Part shown: in pieces, positions 1 to 6,403 of the stretch
How positions within the stretch are numbered: the stretch's first letter is position 1
How the letters are laid out: every line of letters begins with the position of its first letter
From: DASYKS01 sp031404815
GTDB lineage: Bacteria; Acidobacteriota; Thermoanaerobaculia; Multivoradales; UBA5704
Direction: 5' to 3'
Length of the DNA stretch: 64,000 nucleotides
NCBI GenBank assembly: GCA_031404815.1
Contig: JANNIH010000076.1
Location: forward strand, 1-64,000
Translations under genes and position numbers: made by a program
The notes under the pieces: model-generated
The model's input: the letters and a program-made list of their open reading frames with translations, nothing else
Told to the model about the DNA's origin: nothing
Databases searched by the model: none

Positions 1-665
1 CCGAAGTCTTCGACTCCGAAGAAAGACCCCGCCTGCTGGCCTTGCCCCAGAATCCCCTCGACACCCGTCAACGGACCCCGGTGCGCAGCGCCAAGACGCT
101 CTGGGTCCGCTTCGACCGCAACGACTACTCGATCCCACCCGATGCGGTCGGAAAGGATCTCGTGCTGGTCGCTGCGGGCGATCACGTCCGCATCTTCGAT
201 GGCCTCCAACAGGTCGCAAAACATCAGCGCTCCTACCGCCGGGCGGAGCAGGTCACCGATCCGGCCCACGTGGCGGCGCTCCTCAAAACCAAAGGTGCGG
301 CTCGCGGCTCGGCGAACGCCTCGCCGCTACGGCTGGCGGTCCCTGAAGTCGAACGATTCCTCGACGCGGCCTTCTCACGCCACCGCAACACCCCTCGGCT
401 CACCGACCGCCTCTCTCGGCTGCTCGCTCTCTACGGTGCCGACCTCTTGCGCGCCGCACTCCAAGAAGCCCTCAACCGCAGCACCCCAACGCTCTCATCC
501 GTGGAATTCCTGATCGAGAAGTACCGCCGCGACAGTCAACGCCAGCCGCCCCTGCCGGTCGATCTCGCCGACCGGCCTGACCTCGCCGCCCTGCACGTCC
601 AACCCCACGCCCTCAGCGGCTACGACCAACTCGCCGACACCGAACCGGAGGATGACGATGAATGA
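1..665 (+). CDS. istA: IS21-family transposase IstA, C-terminal part (5' end outside window)
   Basis: The reading frame is open from base 3 to the TGA at 663-665, about 220 residues, and enters from outside the window, so the catalytic DDE domain is not visible. The segment LWVRFDRNDYSIP is the typical beta-rich C-terminal region that follows the integrase core in IS21 transposases. The acidic tail EPEDDDE ends just inside istB. IstA catalyses strand transfer of the element and works with the ATPase IstB. Identification rests on this C-terminal motif and on the istB gene overlapping it by 14 bp, the standard IS21 arrangement. No frameshift is seen in the visible part. Confidence 0.85.
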   Translation, partial: EVFDSEERPRLLALPQNPLDTRQRTPVRSAKTLWVRFDRNDYSIPPDAVGKDLVLVAAGDHVRIFDGLQQVAKHQRSYRRAEQVTDPAHVAALLKTKGAARGSANASPLRLAVPEVERFLDAAFSRHRNTPRLTDRLSRLLALYGADLLRAALQEALNRSTPTLSSVEFLIEKYRRDSQRQPPLPVDLADRPDLAALHVQPHALSGYDQLADTEPEDDDE

Positions 666-1419
666 CCTTGCCACGCAGCTCCAAGCCCTCGGCCTGGACG
701 CCACCGCAGCCTCCCTCGACGACCTCCTCGCACGGGCCATCGAGCGCCGTCTCGCTCCGCGCGAGCTGCTCGAGGAGATCGTCCGTAGCGAGGCCGCGCA
801 CCGCTCCCGACGCTCGCTCGAACGACGGCGCGTCAAGAGCCGACTCGGGGCCTTCAAGCCCATCGCCGACTTTGATTGGAACTGGCCCAAGAAGATCGAT
901 CGACCGCTGATCGAGCGCGCCCTCTCCCTGGAATTCCTTCGCGAAGGGCGAAACCTCGTCCTGCTCGGCCCCAACGGCGTCGGCAAAACCCTGCTCTCCA
1001 AAAACATCGCTGACCAAGCCGTCCTCGCCGGCTACTCCGTCCTCTTCCGCACCGCCGCCGAACTCCTCGAAGACGTCCAGTGCGATTCCCCCGAACGAAG
1101 GAGACAGAGAATCGCTGCCTACTCCCGAGCGCATCTGCTCTGCATCGACGAGATCGGCTATCTCTCCTACGACGATCACGCCGCCGATCTCCTCTACAAG
1201 GTGATCAACCCGCGCTACGAAAAACGGCGCGCCATGCTCGTCTCCACCAATCTCGCCTTCAAGGACTGGAACACCATTTTTCCCAACGCCACCTGCATCG
1301 TCACCCTCATCGATCGGCTCACTCACCACGCCGACGTCACCCTCATCGAAGGCGACAGCTACAGGCGCCGAGAGAGCGAGGCGGAAGCCGCTGCGCGACG
1401 CAAGACACGCTCGGCATGA
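652..1419 (+). CDS. istB: IS21-family helper ATPase IstB
   Basis: A 255-residue AAA+ ATPase of normal IstB length. The Walker A motif GPNGVGKT lies at about residues 106-113 and the Walker B region LLCIDEIGY at about 162-170; a sensor STN follows in LVSTNLAF. IstB assembles on DNA and selects target sites for the IstA transposase. The start ATG at 652 lies within the end of istA; a second ATG at 658 is equally possible. The stop overlaps the next gene's ATG (ATGA). The gene looks intact, so the element may still be active if its missing left part is complete. Confidence 0.93.
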   Translation: MTMNDLATQLQALGLDATAASLDDLLARAIERRLAPRELLEEIVRSEAAHRSRRSLERRRVKSRLGAFKPIADFDWNWPKKIDRPLIERALSLEFLREGRNLVLLGPNGVGKTLLSKNIADQAVLAGYSVLFRTAAELLEDVQCDSPERRRQRIAAYSRAHLLCIDEIGYLSYDDHAADLLYKVINPRYEKRRAMLVSTNLAFKDWNTIFPNATCIVTLIDRLTHHADVTLIEGDSYRRRESEAEAAARRKTRSA

Positions 1420-1772
1420 ATCTCGACCGCGCCGACTACCTCAAACGCCTTCTCGATCGTTACTGCGGGCTGCCTCACACGGCAGCCCGCCGTCCCTCCT
1501 CCAACGATCGACGCCTCGCGGGCCAGCTCTTCGACCGCGGAATCTCCCTGGAAGACATTGAGACCGCTTTCCTGCTCGCCATCGCGAGGCGGATCTACCG
1601 CCAGCCAGAGGCTACACCCCTCACGCCGATCCGATCGCTTGCCTACTTTGTCCCACTCCTCGATGAAGAGGTCCTACTGACTCACTACGACCCGGGCTAC
1701 ATCGCCTACCTGCGCCACAAGGTCGAGCGCGACCTAAACGTCCAGATTCCTACGGGTGGGGAGGATCGCTAA
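1416..1772 (+). CDS. IS21 accessory ORF, small protein of unknown function
   Basis: A 118-residue protein whose ATG overlaps the istB stop (ATGA), so it is translationally coupled to the transposition genes. The sequence has a basic N-terminus (LKRLLDRYCGLP), a helical middle section (FLLAIARRIYR) and the segment PIRSLAYFVPLLDEEVL. From memory, similar short proteins follow istB in some IS21-like elements of high-GC environmental bacteria; no function is known to me. It has no membrane segment and no recognisable catalytic motif. Coupling to istB suggests a role in transposition or its regulation, which is inference. An upstream in-frame extension into istB from 1080 is rejected because it would overlap istB's conserved region. 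Confidence 0.6.
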   Translation: MNLDRADYLKRLLDRYCGLPHTAARRPSSNDRRLAGQLFDRGISLEDIETAFLLAIARRIYRQPEATPLTPIRSLAYFVPLLDEEVLLTHYDPGYIAYLRHKVERDLNVQIPTGGEDR

Positions 1773-1774
1773 CA

Positions 1775-1830
1775 CCCCTCTCCCGGGTGGGCGGGAGTGC
1801 GGCTGGGAAGAGGGGATGGGGGTGAGGGGT
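1775..1830 (+). repeat. Dispersed GC-rich repeat, copy A
   Basis: This begins with CCCCTCTCCCGGG and ends with GGGGTGAGGGG. It has a C-rich left arm partly complementary to a G-rich right arm, so it could fold into an imperfect hairpin. Four related copies lie at 2261-2317, 4312-4353, 6324-6381 and 41391-41453, all in the same orientation. This copy separates the IS21 element from the DUF559 gene. Confidence 0.85.
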
Positions 1831-1849
1831 CAAGGGGGCGCTGCTGGCT

Positions 1850-2239
1850 TTAGCGACTGACCAGCGCTTTTCGGATCTGCGCCAGGACCGTCTGCGCGGC
1901 GCCGAGGGCCTCTTCGTTGGAGAAGCGGAGAACTCTCAACCCGAGCGAGCGGAGAAACGTGTCGCGGTTCTGATCGTGGAGCTGCTGGTCAGGGTCTCGA
2001 TGGACTCCGCCATCCAGCTCGACGATCAGCTTCCGTTCGTGGCAGTAGAAGTCGGCGACGTAGCGGCCGATCGGTGCTTGGCGCCGGAACTTTGCGCCGA
2101 TCAGCTGGCGATTCCGCAACAGTTGCCAAAGCGCCGCCTCTGCGTCTGTCTGCTCAACTCGCAACCGGCGGATCCACTCTCGCCTTTCCTCGGGGCCGAG
2201 CACAGAAGCAAGACGGTCGAGAGCACGAGGAAAAGCCAT
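1850..2239 (-). CDS. DUF559-domain endonuclease-like protein
   Basis: A 129-residue protein matching DUF559, a small family with a restriction endonuclease-like fold related to Vsr. Characteristic pieces are LRVEQTDAEAALWQLLRNRQ, GAKFRRQAPIGRYVADFYC and LIVELDGGVH, in which the acidic residues and the following Lys/Glu positions form the presumed nuclease site. Start is the ATG at 2239. No biochemical function is established for the family to my knowledge. The gene sits alone, bracketed by two same-orientation copies of the dispersed repeat (1775-1830 and 2261-2317), which suggests the gene and repeats travel together; that link is inference. Confidence 0.85.
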   Translation of the reverse strand: MAFPRALDRLASVLGPEERREWIRRLRVEQTDAEAALWQLLRNRQLIGAKFRRQAPIGRYVADFYCHERKLIVELDGGVHRDPDQQLHDQNRDTFLRSLGLRVLRFSNEEALGAAQTVLAQIRKALVSR

Positions 2240-2260
2240 GGCCGCATGCTATCGAAATTT

Positions 2261-2317
2261 CCCCCTCTCCCGGGCGGGAGGGAGTGCGGGTGGGAGAGGG
2301 GGTCAGGGGGTGAGGGG
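2261..2317 (+). repeat. Dispersed GC-rich repeat, copy B
   Basis: Same repeat family as 1775-1830, with the C-rich arm at 2261-2275 and the GGGGTGAGGGG arm at 2307-2317. The right arm contains the stop codon and last few codons (PLTP) of the minus-strand SUMF1 gene at 2303. Confidence 0.85.
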
Positions 2318-3325
2318 CTGGCGGCGGGGGCCGCGGGCGCAGCGGAAGCCGACGCCCCTGTCCCGGCCCCCGGGCTGGACCCCGTCCCGGTTCGCGGAGC
2401 GCAGGCCCCCGGGCGAGTTGCCGAACGCGCCCCCCCGCAACACACGGCCCTGCCCGTCCGTTGGGCCATATGGGTCGGCCGTGGTCGTTTCGGCATAGGT
2501 GCCGAACCAGTCCCAACACCATTCATAGAGGTTGCCGTGCATGTCGTGGAGCCCCCAGGTGTTCGGCTTTTTGCGTCCAACGGGCTGCGGTTCTCCGGAA
2601 GAATTGCCACCGAACCAGGCATGGTCTCCCAAGCTGGCTTCGTCGTCGCCGAATGACCACCGGCTGGTCGAACCGGCCCGGCAGGCGTACTCCCATTCCG
2701 CCTCTGTCAACAAACGGTAGCCGTTCGCGGCGGTTTGCCAGGTGACGACACTCTGGTCAGTCAAGTAACAGGGCGAGAGCCCTTCCCTTTCCGAGAGTTG
2801 GTTGCAGAAGGCGACGGCCTCGAACCAGGAGATGTTGTTGACCGGCCGGTCGTCCGCTTCCCCCTCGGGCCAGCCGGGGTCGGTGCCCAAGATCTCGCGG
2901 TAGAGGCGGCGGGTGACCGGGAGGCGCATGCATTCAAACCCCGAGAGGCGGACTTCATGAACCGGTCCTTCATCGCCAAACCGCCCCTCTTCGCTCTCCG
3001 GGCTGCCCATGCGGAAGATGCCGCCGGGGATTGACACGAGACCGACCCAAGAAGGCCGCGGCTCGGCGGCGGCCTCCGCGACTTCCGCGAGCGGCTCGCC
3101 GCTCCAGGCGAGCGCCGCGGCAGCCCCCAGGAGGCCGAGGAACGCGAAAGTGCCGAGGAGCCAGGGTGCGAATCCGGCAAGGGCCGCACCGATCAGGAAG
3201 CCGAAGCCCAACCCGAGCGTCCAGGCCCGCCGGCGGGGCAGGAGATCCAGCCGACGGAAAAGTAGAGCGCCCCGGGCCGCCTGGCGGTGCCGGCTGTAGT
3301 CGAGGAACGTTGAGCGCCCGGTCAC
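2303..3325 (-). CDS. SUMF1/FGE-domain membrane protein without the FGE cysteines
   Basis: A 340-residue protein. Residues about 35-80 form two hydrophobic helices (LGLGFGFLIGAALAGF and the following stretch), placing it in a membrane. Residues about 93-330 are a formylglycine-generating-enzyme-type (SUMF1) domain, with FRMGSPESEEG, NNISWFEAVAFCNQLS, LTEAEWEYACRAG, MHGNLYEWCWD and GVGFRCARG. In true formylglycine-generating enzymes two cysteines lie shortly after RGGSF; here that stretch reads GGAFGNSPGGLRSANRD and has none, so sulfatase maturation is unlikely. The start is a GTG at 3325 with only a weak ribosome site. The last codons come from dispersed repeat copy B. Partner and substrate are unknown. 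Confidence 0.82.
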   Translation of the reverse strand: MTGRSTFLDYSRHRQAARGALLFRRLDLLPRRRAWTLGLGFGFLIGAALAGFAPWLLGTFAFLGLLGAAAALAWSGEPLAEVAEAAAEPRPSWVGLVSIPGGIFRMGSPESEEGRFGDEGPVHEVRLSGFECMRLPVTRRLYREILGTDPGWPEGEADDRPVNNISWFEAVAFCNQLSEREGLSPCYLTDQSVVTWQTAANGYRLLTEAEWEYACRAGSTSRWSFGDDEASLGDHAWFGGNSSGEPQPVGRKKPNTWGLHDMHGNLYEWCWDWFGTYAETTTADPYGPTDGQGRVLRGGAFGNSPGGLRSANRDGVQPGGRDRGVGFRCARGPRRQPLTP

Positions 3326-3380
3326 GTGATGAGTGTCTCACGAACCAAGTTGGGCGCCCACCCGGGCCCCCACCCTCTCA

Positions 3381-4095
3381 AGGCCTCGTCAAAGTCGGTG
3401 GCGGTTCGCCGCGGGGGTCGTCGGCGCGGGCGTCATTCCCGAGGTTTCCCCCTTCTTCTTGCGCACCGGCGGGCGGGCCATGACGAATCTCCTTGTCGAA
3501 ACGTTGATCCTGCGTGGGTTGGACGACCTTGGGGCCAGGGAACCGCCGGAAGGACCTCGACGGAGGTCCGCGGGCGATCCCGGGCCACGGTGGTGATCGA
3601 TGAATCGCCGAATGGAAGCCGTAGAACTTCGGATGGGCGCCGTAGAATCCCCATTGGAAGCCGTAGACGACCATTTGGAGGAGATAGAACTTCCATTGGG
3701 CGAGATCTGTCGCCGTTTGGGCGAAATAGAACGTCGATTGGAAGCCGTAGACGGTCGTTTGGGCGAGATAGAACTTCCGTTGGGCGAGATGGACGATCGT
3801 TTGGGAGCCGTAGAACGTCCATTGGGGGCCGTAGAAACCCGATTGGAGGCCATCCAAGGGAGATTGTGCTCCAATGGGCGTTCGATCTCCCCCAACCGAA
3901 GTTCGAAGCGCTCCAACCGGCGTTTGGTCTCTCCCAAACGACGACCGAAACGCACTCGCGGGCGTTCCAGCTCCCCCAAACGACGACCGAAATGCGCTCG
4001 CGACCGTTCGATCTCCCCCAAACGAAGTCCGGATCACGCCAACGGCCGTTCCAGCTCTCCCATCCAACCGTTCGGGCGCTCCAACGAGTTGATCG
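3381..4095 (+). repeat. 21-bp-period inverted tandem array, copy 1
   Basis: A left flank at 3381-3416 and a conserved lead-in at 3570-3611 precede about 12 direct 21-bp units at 3612-3863 (consensus starts TTGGGCGAGATAGAA or TTGGAAGCCGTAGA). After a short centre, nine or more 21-bp units run in the opposite orientation from 3880 (core CTCCCCCAAACGA is the reverse complement of the forward core). The array therefore forms a large imperfect palindrome. Almost all six frames are open because units lack stops. The forward arm read from the ATG at 3600 gives heptads such as LGEIERR and LEAVDGR, a coiled-coil pattern; the second arm in that frame gives SPKRRPK repeats. A second copy lies at 40039-40668. 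Coding is unproven. Confidence 0.85.
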
Positions 4096-4311
4096 TTGCG
4101 GCCAACAAAAGTCCCGATTCGCCCTGGCTGGTTTGGGTTGCTGATCCGGATCGTCATGTCCCGTCCCTTGGGGTTAGGGCGTGGGTTCGTTCCCACGCCC
4201 CAGACCTTACGGGAACGGAATCCGGCAAATCTAGTGCATTTCGAGACAATAACTGTTGGTCTCGTTTTGTCCTTGATTTCGCCATCTTGTTTGGTATATG
4301 AACCGCCGCCG
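4096..4311. other. Non-coding stretch between array 1 and repeat copy C
   Basis: No convincing gene. It holds a strong hairpin (separate entry) and an AT-richer stretch at about 4225-4300, unlike the surrounding GC-rich DNA. A loose promoter-like pair TTGATT and TATATG is visible there on the plus strand, but nothing convincing is downstream. Confidence 0.5.
4177..4200. repeat. Perfect 9-bp stem-loop, REP-like
   Basis: GGGCGTGGG (4177-4185), loop TTCGTT, then CCCACGCCC (4192-4200). There is no T-run on either side, so it is not a typical intrinsic terminator. It could be a REP-type palindrome or a cruciform site. Confidence 0.55.
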
Positions 4312-4353
4312 CTATCGGGAGTGCGGGTGGGAGAAGGGGTTAGGGGGTGAGGG
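4312..4353 (+). repeat. Dispersed GC-rich repeat, copy C (left arm missing)
   Basis: This matches the right two-thirds of copies B and D (GGGAGTGCGGGTGGGAGA... GGGGTGAGGG) but lacks the CCCCTCTCCC arm. It contains the TAA stop of the minus-strand gene ending at 4340, whose last residues ETLTP are encoded by the repeat. Confidence 0.8.
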
Positions 4354-6400
4354 TTTCTCGCAGCGGGCCAACCCCCGGACCCAGCAGCCGCCGACAGATC
4401 GGGCGGCGGCTCGCGAGCAGGCCCCCTGGAGCGTCCGCTGTGTCGACTGCGACGCAGAGGTGCCGCGCCGCGATTGTCGCCTCGTCCGGTGAGGCGAAGC
4501 GGAATTCTAGGGCGAACGTTCCTTGGGGTGCGGCTCTTCCTTTTCGGCGCTTGGGGGTGGGCTCACCGGGCGGCACCAGCTTCGCTTCGAGCGGTGTGGA
4601 AGGGACAGCGACGAGCAATCGTTGACCCACGACCAGGTCGCCGAACGGCAGGCGACCTTCGACGCGGACGCGCTCTCGATCGCTCTTGACGCTTAAGAGC
4701 GAGCCGGAGAGCCGCCAGAAGCGGGGAGAGTAGGTGGTTGCCGGGAGGACGTGTACCACCAACTCGCGGCAAGGGGGAGCGGCGCAGGGGAGGTGCGGTG
4801 GATGAAGATTCATCCTGGCGATCGCCCGCCAGCGCTTGGCGCTCCAGAGCGGTCCTTGGGTGATCAGGCGCAGGTCGGCGTAGATCGCGCGCACGTAGCG
4901 GTTCGCGATGCGGTTGCGTCGCTCCTCGGCCGATCGGAGGTAGCCCTCCGGGATGGCGCGCCGGAAATGGCCGATCCGCCAGGGGCGCTCGGCGGGGAGG
5001 CGCGCCAACAGCGGATCTGAGAGCGCGTTCTCGTCGATCACGATCCGGTCGAGCCCCGCCTGCAGACCGATCGAACCGATCGCGCCGGCGACCGTGACCG
5101 ATGCGGTCAACGGCGGTCCGACGCGGTCGAAACCGGCGAAGTGGGCGCGGAGCGAACTCTCTTTCCAGTAGTACCCCCGCTCGTCGGTGATCCCTTTTTC
5201 TTCCGGTGAGTTGTAATCGTAGGCCGCCCGGTAGTGCGATCCGCTGGTCCAGGGAGAGCCGGGAAGCGCCAGGGCGTAGAGCAAGAGTAGGGCGGCCAAC
5301 GCTCCGACCCGCCGGAGCGGGAAGCGTCCGGCGACCTCGAACGCGGCGACCAACAGCACGGGAGTGAAGAAACGCCCCGCCATGAAGTCGCCGCCGATGT
5401 GGACGACGTAGCCAAGGTAGGCAGCCATGCCGAACCCGAGCCAGAACCTCGGCGACGTCCAAGAGTTGGCGAGGGCGAGAGCCGTCCCAACCCCGAGCAC
5501 GGCGAGCGCGAGCGGGTCCCAGCGGGCGAGATTCGCCAGGTAGGCGATTCCCTGCCTCCAGAGCTCGGCGTCGGGAATGCCGGTCGAGAGCTTGGCGTAG
5601 GCGGTGTTGGGAAAGGGGAAGCCGTAGTAGGCGATCGCGAACAGCGTCCAGGCGATGAAGGGGAGGGCGCCGGCCGCCGCCCCGAGGAGGGTCCTTCGGG
5701 GTTCGGCGCGCAGCGGGCGGAGCAGGAACGCGAGAAACAGCGGTCCGACCAGGAGCGCCAGGTCGTGGCGACAGAGGAGGAGCAACGCAACGACCGCCGT
5801 GACCGGTACGATTCCCGCGGCCGGCCGGGGGCTTTCGGTACCGTCAGGTCGAGCTCCGAGAAGTACCAGAAGAGTGGTCAGCAGCGCGAAGACCAGGGCG
5901 TTCTCTAGACCGGACGACAGGTAGTCCACGAAAGCCTTGGAGGAGAGCAGCAGCCCCCAGGCGAGCAGCCATCGATAGGGGGGACCGAAGAGCCGTCGGG
6001 AGAGCCCGAGCGCAACCAGCCCCAGCAACCCCGACAGCACGATGGCGTTCAGGCTCGAATCGGCGCTCACCGTACGGAGGGCTGAAAGGGCCAAGAACCA
6101 GAGCGGGTGGGTGAAAACCTGCACCCGTTCGTGGGGGTTCCAGCGCGGCCCGTGGCCTGCGTGGATCTGTTCGACGCTCCGGAACGTGATCCGCGCGTCG
6201 TCGGAAACCCAGGTGGTTTGGATAAAGAGCCAGCCGAACACCAGCACCCCCACGAGCAGAAGGCCGCGTTCAGATATGTGCGGCCATCGACCGGCGAGCG
6301 GCCACCAACCCTCCTGGGCAGGTCCCCCCCCTCCCGGGTGGGCGGGAGCGCGGGCGGGAGAGGGGGTCAGGGGGTGAGGGTCGGTCCGGTCACTCGGCAA
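4340..6400 (-). CDS. Multi-spanning GT-C-like glycosyltransferase (AftB-like)
   Basis: A protein of up to 686 residues with about nine or ten hydrophobic helices in its first 400 residues and a soluble C-terminal part. The first extracytoplasmic loop, SDDARITFRSVEQIHAGHG, then NPHERVQVFTHPLWF, matches the DD motif and following conserved segment of GT-C membrane glycosyltransferases related to mycobacterial arabinofuranosyltransferase AftB. Such enzymes use polyprenyl-phosphate sugars outside the cytoplasmic membrane. Donor and acceptor cannot be told here. The start is uncertain: TTG at 6400 would make the first 25 or so residues from dispersed repeat copy D, and the true start may be just before the first helix (GLLLVGVLVFGWLF). 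It follows ccmF by 3 bp if the TTG is used. Confidence 0.72.
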   Translation of the reverse strand: MPSDRTDPHPLTPSPARAPAHPGGGGPAQEGWWPLAGRWPHISERGLLLVGVLVFGWLFIQTTWVSDDARITFRSVEQIHAGHGPRWNPHERVQVFTHPLWFLALSALRTVSADSSLNAIVLSGLLGLVALGLSRRLFGPPYRWLLAWGLLLSSKAFVDYLSSGLENALVFALLTTLLVLLGARPDGTESPRPAAGIVPVTAVVALLLLCRHDLALLVGPLFLAFLLRPLRAEPRRTLLGAAAGALPFIAWTLFAIAYYGFPFPNTAYAKLSTGIPDAELWRQGIAYLANLARWDPLALAVLGVGTALALANSWTSPRFWLGFGMAAYLGYVVHIGGDFMAGRFFTPVLLVAAFEVAGRFPLRRVGALAALLLLYALALPGSPWTSGSHYRAAYDYNSPEEKGITDERGYYWKESSLRAHFAGFDRVGPPLTASVTVAGAIGSIGLQAGLDRIVIDENALSDPLLARLPAERPWRIGHFRRAIPEGYLRSAEERRNRIANRYVRAIYADLRLITQGPLWSAKRWRAIARMNLHPPHLPCAAPPCRELVVHVLPATTYSPRFWRLSGSLLSVKSDRERVRVEGRLPFGDLVVGQRLLVAVPSTPLEAKLVPPGEPTPKRRKGRAAPQGTFALEFRFASPDEATIAARHLCVAVDTADAPGGLLASRRPICRRLLGPGVGPLRETLTP
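6324..6381 (+). repeat. Dispersed GC-rich repeat, copy D
   Basis: A full-length copy, from CCCCCCCTCCCGGGTGGG to GGGGTGAGGGTC. It lies between ccmF and the GT-C-like gene and overlaps the latter's apparent N-terminal codons (HPLTPSPARAPAHP). Confidence 0.85.
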
Positions 6401-6403
6401 GGG

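Noticed and set aside
3381..4095. CRISPR array
   Set aside because: Units are contiguous 21-bp repeats without spacers, partly inverted, and no cas genes are present.
3600..4301. A 233-codon plus-strand open frame over array 1 with coiled-coil and SPKR repeats (and its partner at 40151-40714)
   Set aside because: Not listed as a gene because almost all other frames on both strands are also open through the repeats, and the inverted arm encodes the same heptads on the other strand. Kept as a hypothesis under findings.
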